From NCBI GenBank assembly GCA_964016885.1, contig OZ024740.1:4290836-4354835 (forward strand): a DNA stretch of 64,000 nt, written 5' to 3'. Under the pieces are notes generated by a model. It was given only the letters and a program-made list of their open reading frames with translations. It ran no database searches and was not told where the DNA came from. This document shows, one piece after another, positions 51,501 to 63,917 of the stretch (position 1 is the first letter of the stretch; the number at the start of each line of letters is the position of its first letter). The stretch is from Eledone cirrhosa (taxonomy: Eukaryota; Mollusca; Cephalopoda; Octopoda; Eledonidae). The position numbers were made by a program, and so were the translations under genes.

Positions 51501-53450
51501 GGTACTTTATCAACTAGATAGTATGTCAGTAGTAGACTGGTACTTTATCAACCTAGATAGTATGTCAATACTAGACTGGTACTTTATCAACCTAGATAGT
51601 ATGTCAGTACTAGACTGGTTCTTTATCAACCTAGATAGTATATCAGTACTAGACTGGTACTTTATCAACTAGATAGTATGTCAGTACTAGACTGGTACCT
51701 TATCAACCTAGATAGTATGTCAGTAGTAGACTGGTACTTTATCAACTAGATAGTATGTCAGTACTAGACTGGTACTTTATCAACAACATACTATGTCAGT
51801 ACTAGACTGGTACTTTCCCAACCTAGATAGTATGTCAGTACTAGACTGGTACTTTATCAACTAGATAGTATGTCAGTACTAGACTGGTACTTTATCAACC
51901 TAGATAGTATGTCAGTACTAGACTGGTACTTTATCAACCTAGATACAATGTCAGTAGTAGACTGGTACTTTATCAACTATATAGTATGTCAGTACTAGAC
52001 TGGTACTTTATCAACCTAGATAGTATATCAGTACTAGACTGGTACTTTATCAACCTAGATAGTATGTCAGTACTAGATTGGTACTTTATCAACCTAGATA
52101 GTATGTCAATACTAGACTGGTACTTTATCAACTATATAGTATGTCAGTACTAGACTGGTACTTTATCAACCTAGATAGTATGTCAGTACTAGACTGGTTC
52201 TTTATCAACCTAGATAGTATATCAGTACTAGACTGGTACTTTATCAACTAGATAGTATGTCAGTACTAGACTGGTACCTTATCAACCTAGATAGTATGTC
52301 AGTAGTAGACTGGTACTTTATCAACTAGATAGTATGTCAGTACTAGACTGGTACTTTATCAACAACATACTATGTCAGTACTAGACTGGTACTTTCCCAA
52401 CCTAGATAGTATGTCAGTACTAGACTGGTACTTTATCAACTAGATAGTATGTCAGTACTAGACTGGTACTTTATCAACCTAGATAGTATGTCAGTACTAG
52501 ACTGGTACTTTATCAACCTAGATAGAATGTCAGTAGTAGACTGGTACTTTATCAACTATATAGTATGTCAGTACTAGACTGGTACTTTATCAACCTAGAT
52601 AGTATATCAGTACTAGACTGGTACTTTATCAACCTAGATAGTATGTCAGTACTAGATTGGTACTTTATCAACCTAGATAGTATGTCAATACTAGACTGGT
52701 ACTTTATCAACTATATAGTATGTCAGTACTAGACTGGTACTTTATCAACCTAGATAGTATGTCAGTACTAGACTGGTACTTTATCAAACTAGATAGTATG
52801 TCAGTACTAGACTGGTATTTTATCAACCTAGATAGTATGTCAGTACTAGACTGGTACTTTATCAAACTAGATAGCATGTCAGTACTAGACTGGTACTTTA
52901 TCAACCTAGATAGTATGTCAGTACTAGACTGGTACTTTATCAACTAGATAGTATGTCAGTACTAGACTGGTACTTTATCAACTAGATAGTATGTCAGTAG
53001 TAGACTGGTACTTTATCAACCTAGATAGTATGTCAGTACTAGACTGGTACTTTATCAACCTAGATAGTATGTCAGTACTAGACTGGTACTTTATCAACCT
53101 AGATAGTATGTCAGTACTAGACTGGTACTTTATCAAACTAGATAGTATGTCAGTACTAGACTGGTACTTTATCAACCTAGATAGTATATCAGTACTAGAC
53201 TGGTATTTTATCAACCTAGATAGTATGTCAGTACTAGACTGGTACTTTATCAACCTAGATAGTATGTCAGTACTAGACTGGTACTTTATCAACCTAGATA
53301 GTATGTCAGTACTAGACTGGTACTTTATCAACCTAGATAGTATGTCAGTACTAGACTGGTACGTTATCAACTAGATAGTATGTCAGTACTAGACTGGTAC
53401 TCTATCAACTTAGATATTATGTCAGTAATAGACTGGTACTTTATCAACTA
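45600..53450 (+). repeat. Nested higher-order duplications in array 2 (3,402 and 2,551 bp)
   Basis: Blocks from about 45,600 to 48,300 recur at an offset of 3,402 bp (45,762/49,164, 46,767/50,169, 47,038/50,440), and part recurs again at 2,551 bp (50,169/52,720, 50,440/52,991). A distinctive unit containing AACAACATACTATGTC marks the copies at 46,411, 48,383, 49,813, 51,785 and 52,364. The spacings 1,972+1,430 and 1,972+579 add up to the two offsets. Confidence 0.85.
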
Positions 53451-54062
53451 GATAGTATGTCAGTACTAGACTGGTACTTTATCAACCTAGATAGTATGTC
53501 AGTAGTAGACTGGTACTTTATCAACCTAGATAGTATGTCAGTACTAGACTGGTACTTTATTAACTATATAGTATGTCAGTACTAGACTGGTACTTTATCA
53601 ACAAGATAGTATGTCAGTTCTAGACTGGTACTTTATCAACCTAGATAGTATGTCAGTACTAGAGTGGTACGTTATCAACATAGATAGTATGTCAGTACTA
53701 GACTGATACTTTATCAACTATATAGTATGTCAGTACTAGACTGGTACTTTATCAACCTAGATAGTATGTCAGTACTAGACTGGTACTTTATCAACTATAT
53801 AGTATGTCAGTACTAGACTGGTACTTTATCAACCTAGATAGTATGTCAGTACTAGACCGGTACTTTATCGACTAGATAGTATGTCAGTACTAGACTGGTA
53901 CTTTATCGACTAGATAGTATGTCAGTACTAGAAGACTGGTACTTTATCAACCTAGATAGTATGTCAGTACTAGACTGGTACTTTATCAACTTAGATATTA
54001 TGTCAGTAGTAGACTGGTACTTTATCAACTAGATATTATGTCAGTACTAGACTGGTACTTTA

Positions 54063-57000
54063 TCAACTAGATAGTATGTCAGTACTAGACTGGTACTTTA
54101 TCAACCTAGATAGTATGTCAGTAGTAGACTGGTACTTTATCAACCTAGATAGTATGTCAGTACTAGACTGGTACTTTATCAACCTAGATAGTATGTCAGT
54201 ACTAGACTGGTACTTTATCAACCTAGATAGTATGTCAGTACTAGACTGGTACTTTATCAACCTAGATAGTATGTCAGTACTAGACTGGTACTTTATCAAC
54301 CTAGATAGTATGTCAGTACTAGACTGGTACTTTATCAACTAGATAGTATGTCAGTACTAGACTGGTACTTTATCAACCTAGATAGTATGTCAGTAGTAGA
54401 CTGGTACTTTATCAACTAGATATTATGTCAGTACTAGACTGGTACTTTATCAACTAGATAGTATGTCAGTACTAGACTGGTACTTTATCAACCTAGATAG
54501 TATGTCAGTAGTAGACTGGTACTTTATCAACCTAGATAGTATGTCAGTAGTAGACTGGTACTTTATCAACTAGATAGTATGTCAGTAGTAGACTGGTACT
54601 TTATCAACCTAGATAGTATGTCAATACTAGACTGGTACTTTATCAACCTAGATAGTATGTCAGTACTAGACTGGTTCTTTATCAACCTAGATAGTATATC
54701 AGTACTAGACTGGTACTTTATCAACTAGAGAGTATGTCAGTACTAGACTGGTACCTTATCAACCTAGATAGTATGTCAGTAGTAGACTGGTACTTTATCA
54801 ACTAGATAGTATGTCAGTACTAGACTGTTACTTTATCAACAACATACTATGTCAGTACTAGACTGGTACTTTACCAACCTAGATAGTATGTCAGTACTAG
54901 ACTGGTACTTTATCAACTAGATAGTATGTCAGTACTAGACTGGTACTTTATCAACCTAGATAGTATGTCAGTACTAGACTGGTACTTTATCAACCTAGAT
55001 AGAATGTCAGTAGTAGACTGGTACTTTATCAACTAGATAGTATGTCAGTACTAGACTGGTACTTTATCAACCTAGATAGTATGTCAGAACTAGACTGGTA
55101 CTTTATCAACTAGATAGTATGTCAGTACTAGACTGGTACTTTATCAACCTAGATAGTATGTCAGTACTAGTCTGGTACTTTATCAACCTAGATGGTATGT
55201 CAGTACTAGACTGGTACTTTATCAACTAGATAGTATGTCAGTACTAGACTGGTACTTTATCAACCTAGATAGTATGTCAGTACTAGTCTGGTACTTTATC
55301 AACCTAGAGAGTATGTCAGTACTAGAGGTGGTACTTTATCAACTAGATAGTATGTCAGTACTAGACTGGTACTTTATCAACCTAGATAGTATGTCAGTAC
55401 TAGACTGGTACTTTATCAACTAGATAGTATGTCAGTACTAGACTGGTACTTTATCACCCTAGATAGTATGTCAGTACTAGACTAGTATTTTATCAACTAG
55501 ATAGTATGTCAGTACTAGACTGGTACTTTATCAACCTAGATAGTATGTCAGTACTAGTCTGATACTTTATCAACCTAGAGAGTATGTCAGTACTAGACTG
55601 GTACTTTATCAACTAGATAGTATGTCAGTACTAGACTGGTACTTTATCAACCTAGATAGTATGTCAGTACTAGACTGGTACTTTATCAACTAGATAGTAT
55701 GTCAGTACTAGACTGGTACTTTATCACCCTAGATAGTATGTCAGTACTAGACTAGTATTTTATCAACTAGATAGTATGTCAGTACTAGACTGGTACTTTA
55801 TCACCCTAGATAGTATGTCAGTACTAGACTAGTACTTTATCAACCTAGATAGTATGTCAGTAGTAGACAGGTACTTTATCAACTAGATAGTATGTCAGTA
55901 CTAGACTGGTACTTTATCACCCTAGATAGTATGTCAGTACTAGACTGGTATTTTATCAACCTAGATAGTATGTCAGTACTAGACTGGTACTTTATCAACT
56001 AGATAGTATGTCAGTACTAGACTGGTACTTCATCAACCTAGATAGTATGTCAGTACTAGACTGGTACTTTATCAACCTAGATGGTATGTCAGTACTAGAC
56101 TCGTACTTTATCAACTAGATAGTATGTCAGTACTAGACTGGTACTTTATCAACCTAGATAGTATGTCAGTACTAGACTGGTACTTTATCAACCTAGATAG
56201 TATGTCAGTACTAGACTGGTACTTTATCAACCTAGATCGTATATCAGTACTAGACTGGTACTTTATCAACCTAGATAGTATATCAGTACTAGACTGGTAC
56301 TTTATCAACTAGATAGTATGTCAGTACTAGACTGGTACTTTATCAACTAGATAGTATGTCAGTACTAGACTGGTACTTTATCAACCTAGATAGTATGTCA
56401 GTACTAGACTGGTACTTTATCAACCTAGATAGTATGTCAGTAGTAGACTGGTACTTTATCAACCTAGATAGTATGTCAGTAGTAGACTGGTACTTTATCA
56501 ACTAGATAGTATGTCAGTAGTAGACTGGTACTTTATCAACCTAGATAGTATGTCAATACTAGACTGGTACTTTATCAACCTAGATAGTATGTCAGTACTA
56601 GACTGGTTCTTTATCAACCTAGATAGTATATCAGTACTAGACTGGTACTTTATCAACTAGATAGTATGTCAGTACTAGACTGGTACCTTATCAACCTAGA
56701 TAGTATGTCAGTAGTAGACTGGTACTTTATCAACTAGATAGTATGTCAGTACTAGATTGGTACTTTATCAACAACATACTATGTCAGTACTAGACTGGTA
56801 CTTTACCAACCTAGATAGTATGTCAGTACTAGACTGGTACTTTATCAACTAGATAGTATGTCAGTACTAGACTGGTACTTTATCAACCTAGATAGTATGT
56901 CAGTACTAGACTGGTACTTTATCAACCTAGATAGAATGTCAGTAGTAGACTGGTACTTTATCAACTATATAGTATGTCAGTACTAGACTGGTACTTTATC

Positions 57001-60000
57001 AACCTAGATAGTATATCAGTACTAGACTGGTACTTTATCAACCTAGATAGTATGTCAGTACTAGATTGGTATTTTATCAACCTAGATAGTATGTCAATAC
57101 TAGACTGGTACTTTATCAACTATATAGTATGTCAGTACTAGACTGGTACTTTATCAACCTAGATAGTATGTCAGTACTAGACTGGTACTTTATCAAACTA
57201 GATAGTATGTCAGTACTAGACTGGTATTTTATCAACCTAGATAGTATGTCAGTACTAGACTGGTACTTTATCAAACTAGATAGCATGTCAGTACTAGACT
57301 GGTACTTTATCAACCTAGATAGTATGTCAGTACTAGACTGGTACTTTATCAACTAGATAGTATGTCAGTACTAGACTGGTACTTTATCAACTAGATAGTA
57401 TGTCAGTAGTAGACTGGTACTTTATCAACCTAGATAGTATGTCAGTACTAGACTGGTACTTTATCAACCTAGATAGTATGTCAGTACTAGACTGGTACTT
57501 TATCAAACTAGATAGTATGTCAGTACTAGACTGGTACTTTATCAACCTAGATAGTATATCGGTACTAGACTGGTACTTTATCAACCTAGATAGTATGTCA
57601 GTACTAGACTGGTACTTTATCAACCTAGATAGTATGTCAGTACTAGACTGGTACTTTATCAACCTAGATAGTATGTCAGTACTAGACTGGTACTTTATCA
57701 ACCTAGATAGTATGTCAGTACTAGACTGGTACTTTATCAACTAGATAGTATGTCAGTACTAGACTGGTACTTTATCACCCTAGATAGTATGTCAGTACTA
57801 GACTGGTATTTTATCAACCTAGATAGTATGTCAGTACTAGACTGGTACTTTATCAACTAGATAGTATGTCAGTACTAGACTGGTACTTCATCAACCTAGA
57901 TAGTATGTCAGTACTAGACTGGTACTTTATCAACCTAGATGGTATGTCAGTACTAGACTCGTACTTTATCAACTAGATAGTATGTCAGTACTAGACTGGT
58001 ACTTTATCAACCTAGATAGTATGTCAGTACTAGACTGGTACTTTATCAACCTAGATAGTATGTCAGTACTAGACTGGTACTTTATCAACCTAGATAGTAT
58101 ATCAGTACTAGACTGGTACTTTATCAACCTAGATAGTATATCAGTACTAGACTGGTACTTTATCAACTAGATAGTATGTCAGTACTAGACTGGTACTTTA
58201 TCAACTAGATAGTATGTCAGTACTAGACTGGTACTTTATCAACCTAGATAGTATGTCAGTACTAGACTGGTACTTTATCAACCTAGATAGTATGTCAGTA
58301 GTAGACTGGTACTTTATCAACCTAGATAGTATGTCAGTAGTAGACTGGTACTTTATCAACTAGATAGTATGTCAGTAGTAGACTGGTACTTTATCAACCT
58401 AGATAGTATGTCAATACTAGACTGGTACTTTATCAACCTAGATAGTATGTCAGTACTAGACTGGTTCTTTATCAACCTAGATAGTATATCAGTACTAGAC
58501 TGGTACTTTATCAACTAGATAGTATGTCAGTACTAGACTGGTACCTTATCAACCTAGATAGTATGTCAGTAGTAGACTGGTACTTTATCAACTAGATAGT
58601 ATGTCAGTACTAGACTGGTACTTTATCAACAACATACTATGTCAGTTCTAGACTGGTACTTTACCAACCTAGATAGTATGTCAGTACTAGACTGGTACTT
58701 TATCAACTAGATAGTATGTCAGTACTAGACTGGTACTTTATCAACCTAGATAGTATGTCAGTACTAGACTGGTACTTTATCAACCTAGATAGAATGTCAG
58801 TAGTAGACTGGTACTTTATCAACTATATAGTATGTCAGTACTAGACTGGTACTTTATCAACCTAGATAGTATATCAGTACTAGACTGGTACTTTATCAAC
58901 CTAGATAGTATGTCAGTACTAGATTGGTACTTTATCAACCTAGATAGTATGTCAATACTAGACTGGTACTTTATCAACTATATAGTATGTCAGTACTAGA
59001 CTGGTACTTTATCAACCTAGATAGTATGTCAGTACTAGACTGGTACTTTATCAAACTAGATAGCATGTCAGTACTAGACTGGTATTTTATCAACCTAGAT
59101 AGTATGTCAGTACTAGACTGGTACTTTATCAAACTAGATAGCATGTCAGTACTAGACTGGTACTTTATCAACCTAGATAGTATGTCAGTACTAGACTGGT
59201 ACTTTATCAACTAGATAGTATGTCAGTACTAGACTGGTACTTTATCAACTAGATAGTATGTCAGTAGTAGACTGGTACTTTATCAACCTAGATAGTATGT
59301 CAGTACTAGACTGGTACTTTATCAACCTAGATAGTATGTCAGTACTAGACTGGTACTTTATCAAACTAGATAGTATGTCAATACTAGACTGGTACTTTAT
59401 CAACCTAGATAGTATATCAGTACTAGACTGGTACTTTATCAACCTAGATAGTATGTCAGTACTAGACTGGTACTTTATCAACCTAGATAGTATGTCAGTA
59501 CTAGACTGGTACTTTATCAACCTAGATAGTATGTCAGTACTAGACTGGTACTTTATCAACCTAGATAGTATGTCAGTACTAGACTGGTACTTTATCAACT
59601 AGATAGTATGTCAGTACTAGACTGGTACTCTATCAACTTAGATATTATGTCAGTAGTAGACTGGTACTTTATCAACTAGATAGTATGTCAGTACTAGACT
59701 GGTACTTTATCAACCTAGATAGTATGTCAGTAGTAGACTGGTACTTTATCAACCTAGATAGTATGTCAGTACTAGACTGGTACTTTATTAACTATATAGT
59801 ATGTCAGTACTAGACTGGTACTTTATCAACTAGATAGTATGTCAGTACTAGACTGGTACTTTATCAACAAGATAGTATGTCAGTTCTAGACTGGTACTTT
59901 ATCAACCTAGATAGTATGTCAGTACTAGAGTGGTACGTTATCAACCTAGATAGTATGTCAGTACTAGACTGATACTTTATCAACTATATAGTATGTCAGT

Positions 60001-60608
60001 ACTAGACTGGTACTTTATCAACCTAGATAGTATGTCAGTACTAGACTGGTACTTTATCAACTAGATAGTATGTCAGTACTAGACTGGTACTTTATCAACC
60101 TAGATAGTATGTCAGTACTAGATCGGTACTTTATCGACTAGATAGTATGTCAGTACTAGACTGGTACTTTATCGACTAGATAGTATGTCAGTACTAGAAG
60201 ACTGGTACTTTATCTACCTAGATAGTATGTCAGTACTAGACTGGTACTTTATCAACTTAGATATTATGTCAGTAGTAGACTGGTACTTTATCAACTAGAT
60301 ATTATGTCAGTACTAGACTGGTACTTTATCAACTAGATAGTATGTCAGTACTAGACTGGTACTTTATCAACCTAGATAGTATGTCAGTAGTAGACTGGTA
60401 CTTTATCAACCTAGATAGTATGTCAGTACTAGACTGGTACTTTATCAACCTAGATAGTATGTCAGTACTAGACTGGTACTTTATCAACCTAGATAGTATG
60501 TCAGTACTAGACTGGTACTTTATCAACCTAGATAGTATGTCAGTACTAGACTGGTACTTTATCAACCTAGATAGTATGTCAGTACTAGACTGGTACTTTA
60601 TCAACTAG
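54063..60608 (+). repeat. Higher-order duplications in array 2 (1,858 and 6,266 bp)
   Basis: 56,111-57,744 recurs at 57,969-59,602 (offset 1,858 bp), including the AACAACATACT marker unit at 56,773 and 58,631. 54,063-54,342 recurs at 60,329-60,608 (offset 6,266 bp); both are preceded by a unit with a 3-bp insertion, CTAGAAGACTGG, near 53,930 and 60,196. Confidence 0.85.
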
Positions 60609-62189
60609 ATAGTATGTCAGTACTAGACTGGTACTTTATCAACCTAGATAGTATGTCAGTAGTAGACTGGTACTTTATCAACTAGATATTATGTCAGTAC
60701 TAGACTGGTACTTTATCAACTAGATAGTATGTCAGTACTAGACTGGTACTTTATCAACCTAGATAGTATGTCAATACTAGACTGGTACTTTATCAACCTA
60801 GATAGTATGTCAGTACTAGACTGGTTCTTTATTAACCTAGATAGTATATCAGTACTAGACTGGTACTTTATCAACTAGATAGTATGTCAGTACTAGACTG
60901 GTACTTTATCAACCTAGATAGTATGTCAGTACTAGACTGGTACTTTATCAACTAGATAGTATGTCAGTACTAGACTGGTACTCTATCAACTTAGATATTA
61001 TGTCAGTAGTAGACTGGTACTTTATCAACTAGATAGTATGTCAGTACTAGACTGGTACTTTATCAACCTAGATAGTATGTCAGTAGTAGACTGGTACTTT
61101 ATCAACCTAGATAGTATGTCAGTACTAGACTGGTACTTTATCAACCTAGATAGTATGTCAGTACTAGACTGGTACTTTATCAACTAGATAGTATGTCAGT
61201 ACTAGACTGGTACTCTATCAACTTAGATATTATGTCAGTAGTAGACTGGTACTTTATCAACTAGATAGTATGTCAGTACTAGACTGGTACTTTATCAACC
61301 TAGATAGTATGTCAGTAGTAGACTGGTACTTTATCAACCTAGATAGTATGTCAGTATTAGACTGGTACTTTATCAACCTAGAGAGTATGTCAGTACTAGA
61401 CTGGTACTTTATCAACTAGATAGTATGTCAGTACTAGACTGGTACTTTATCAAACTAGATAGTATGTCAGTAGTAGACTGGTACTTTATCAACTAGATAT
61501 TATGTCAGTACTAGACTGGTACTTTATCAACTAGATAGTATGTCAGTACTAGACTGGTACTTTATCAACCTAGATAGTATGTCAGTACTAGACTGGTACT
61601 TTATCAACCTAGATAGTATGTCAGTACTAGACTGGTACTTTATCAACTAGATAGTATGTCAGTACTAGATTGGTACTTTATCAACTAGATAGTATGTCAG
61701 TACTAGACTGGTACTTTATCAACCTAGATAGTATGTCAGTAGTAGACTGGTACTTTATCAACCTAGATAGTATGTCAGTACTAGACTGGTACTTTATCAA
61801 CCTAGATAGTATGTCAGTACTAGACTGGTACTTTATCAACCTAGATAGTATGTCTGTACTAGACTGGTACTTTATCAACTAGATAGTATGTCAGTACTAG
61901 ATTGGTACTTTATCAACTAGATAGTATGTCAGTACTAGACTGGTACTTTATCAACCTAGATAGTAAGTCAGTACTAGACTGGTACTTTATCAACTAGATA
62001 GTATGTCAGTACTAGACTGGTACTTTATTAACCTAGATAGTATGTCAGTAGTAGACTGGTACTTTATCAACTAGATAGTATGTCAATCCTAGACTGGTAC
62101 TTTATCAACCTAGATAGTATGTCAGTACTAGACTGGTACTTTATCAACCTAGATAGTATGTAGAAGGCCAAATATTGCAATATATTTCG

Positions 62190-62335
62190 TGACATACTAA
62201 TGATTCTACCAAATGACCTCCCTCGTCAGTCCAAAACAAATACTGCAAGGCACCTCATCTAACGCACTAATTATTCTACCAATTCACCTCCCTCCTCAGT
62301 CCAAAACAAATACTGCAAGGTATTTCATCCAACAC
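62190..62335 (+). repeat. 70-bp tandem duplication
   Basis: CCAAAACAAATACTGCAAGG occurs at 62,231 and 62,301. Upstream ATTCTACCAA and ACCTCCCTC and downstream TTCATC/CTCATC also match, giving two diverged 70-bp units just right of array 2. Confidence 0.85.
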
Positions 62336-62389
62336 TAACATCTTAACCAACTTCCTCCATTTTTATAACTAACATACAGTTCTTTTCAG

Positions 62390-62555
62390 ATATCAAGCTA
62401 CAAGCCGGTCCTTCATTCCAGAATCAAATATCAATAACCACCGGGACTCCGAAGAAGAAATACGTATAAAATATAAAAAATGTAAAGAAGACATCAACAG
62501 CTTTTCAGAAGTTCTAGATACGAGATTCACTATTGCAAACATAGAGGGGAAATAA
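62390..62555 (+). other. Candidate terminal coding exon (weak)
   Basis: The sequence CAGTTCTTTTCAG at 62,377-62,389 looks like a 3' splice site. From 62,391 one frame is open for 54 codons to TAA at 62,553, and a TAA lies in the same frame just upstream of the AG, as expected for an exon rather than a longer frame. The predicted peptide is charged and not low-complexity (it contains SEEEIRIKYKKCKEDINS). No clear polyadenylation signal follows closely, and a minus-strand frame is open over the same stretch, so chance is a real alternative. I do not recognise the product. Confidence 0.22.
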
Positions 62556-62761
62556 TCGGCAAATATTGAGTTAATAAGCAGCAAAATAAGTCATGAGATT
62601 AGATTTAGTTTATTCTAGAGCAGGTCCAGTCCTTTTCAAACAGCTAAGATGAGAACAAGTTGATATTTCTTTAGACTATAAAATTGATTTCTGTATATAT
62701 ATATATATATACTACCCTTTCTCTGTAAAGTTATGTTGGTACCACAATATCCAGTCAAAAT
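62556..62761. other. Non-coding spacer with a TA microsatellite
   Basis: AT-rich sequence; a TA repeat occupies about 62,693-62,711. Nothing else is recognised. Confidence 0.55.
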
Positions 62762-63026
62762 AAATGAGGTTGTGTAGGTGTCATGACAAAAAAACACACA
62801 GTCCACGCTATAATGTGGCCGTGTAGGTAACATGGTAAAAACCTCCGAGTCCACACGTGGCTGTTGTTAGGAAAGGCATCCAGCCATAGAAAACTTGCCA
62901 AATAGTCCTGTATGAGCGAGACACGGTCACCCGACCAATCTTGCTTCAAGTGGGACAATTCCCGTCTAAACCCATGCTAGCGTGGAAGATAGACGTTAAA
63001 TGATGATGATGAGGATGATGTTGATG
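62762..63026 (+). repeat. LINE/SINE 3' tail copy
   Basis: It contains TGAGGTTGTGTAGGTGTCAT, AATGTGGCCGTGTAGGTAAC, GTTGTTAGGAAAGGCATCCA, CCTGTATGAGCGAGACACGG, AACCCATGCTAGCGTGGAAG and a GATGAT microsatellite. It matches the tail of the LINE at 37,005 in order and orientation. No coding sequence precedes it, so it is a severely 5'-truncated LINE or a related SINE. Confidence 0.85.
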
Positions 63027-63043
63027 ATATATATATATATATA
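63027..63043. repeat. TA microsatellite
   Basis: A TATATATA run directly after the GAT tail of the preceding element. Confidence 0.85.
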
Positions 63044-63334
63044 GTTTAATGGTGTGTAACTTTATATTACTATTGCTTCACCAGTTTGAGCCCTCCATAC
63101 ATAAGTGAGTCTGGTTTACTATGTGGTATTGCTTATATATAACAATATATGAGCTTATAGTGTAATACTTCACTATTTTTATAGGTGAGATGATATAAGC
63201 TTGATGTACTTTACTGTTCTTCAGGAGTGAAAACTGGATGAATTAAAGGCAGTTCTGCTAGAAGAGTATTTACAATTCAAATATTAAGAAAGCCAAGGAT
63301 AGAATATTATTATTCATTTATTTATACTATCCTT
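63044..63334. other. AT-rich spacer, nothing recognised
   Basis: No open frame, repeat or splice-like structure that I can support. Confidence 0.5.
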
Positions 63335-63815
63335 GGTCATCAGGCATCTACCATACTCTGAATGCCTTGCTTCCCTAGGCATGGATACATTGAAGCTCCG
63401 ACATCTGGCAACTGACTTGGTAAACACCCACAAAGTTATTAACCATCTTTCCAATAACAACCCTGAGTACCTTTTTGATTTCCATGTGTCTAACACACGT
63501 GGACATGCTTACAAAATCAGAAAACAGCACAGCTCCCATGACTTTCGGAACATTTTTTTTCACGCTCAGAGTTACTGAAGCATGGAACAAACTACTTGCA
63601 TCAGTTGTTAGGTGTCGAGACACTGCATCCTTTAAAACCTCACTACTTCCTGAGATTCGCCAACACTACACCTAATATTCCCCCTCCATACACATACACA
63701 CATGTATATCATGACTCATACACTATTCACTTCCCTGACATTTGTATATTATTCTATACATGCACCTTTGATGAGTTGTAGTGCACCTGAGTACTGTATA
63801 ATTTTCATTATTATT
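63335..63815 (+). pseudogene. CR1/L2-like LINE 3' fragment, unexpanded copy
   Basis: The translation HLPYSECLASLGMDTLKLRH, then NTHKVINHLSNNNPEYLFDF, RGHAYKIRKQHSSHDF, followed after a one-base shift near 63,550 by EAWNKLLASVV, DTASFKTS, LPEIRQHYT and stop. It is the paralogue of 29,925-31,385 with the same 3' UTR (GTATATCATGACTC, TTGATGAGTTGTAGTGCACC) ending near ATT repeats. The region matching the 61-bp unit occurs once here, so the array in the other copy is a secondary expansion. Confidence 0.82.
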
Positions 63816-63819
63816 TTGT

Positions 63820-63916
63820 CATTATATGATATATATCATATATGATGATATATATATCATATATATGGTATATATCATATATGATAATATATCATAATAT
63901 ATGATATATCATCATA
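63820..63916. repeat. AT-rich palindromic repeat
   Basis: Repeated ATATGATATATATCATAT-type motifs, each nearly self-complementary, which could extrude as hairpins. It sits between a LINE 3' end and an inverted tail copy. Confidence 0.85.
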
Positions 63917-63917
63917 T

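Larger units (their letters stand above)
40190..62163 (+). repeat. 39/38-bp satellite array (array 2)
   Basis: About 22 kb of direct repeats, roughly 570 units. A 39-bp unit begins AGTATGTCAGTACTAGAC and ends CTTTATCAACCTAGAT; a 38-bp form ends ATCAACTAGAT, lacking one C. Frequent variants are AGTAGTAGAC, TATCACCC, TCAAACTAG, ATATCAGTAC and TCAATACTAG. The 39-bp unit has exactly one stop-free frame on each strand (13-residue periods, MSVLDWYFINLDS on plus and IKYQSSTDILSRL on minus). The 38-bp form puts TAG in the plus frame and TGA in the minus frame, so open stretches on both strands start and stop together. Longest runs are 42,461-42,935 and 44,277-44,847. I infer non-coding satellite. Confidence 0.97.

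Noticed and set aside
40605..61882. Paired plus and minus open frames of 13-residue repeats (MSVLDWYFINLDS and IKYQSSTDILSRL)
   Set aside because: They are a direct consequence of runs of 39-bp units; both strands open and close at the same 38-bp units. No gene evidence.
40190..62163. CRISPR-like regular repeat spacing
   Set aside because: Units are contiguous with no unique spacers, no cas genes are present, and the context is eukaryotic.
1..62163. Assembly artefact explaining the duplicated blocks
   Set aside because: Not excluded, but copies differ by scattered substitutions and nested events with consistent offsets, which fits real turnover better. Raw reads would decide.
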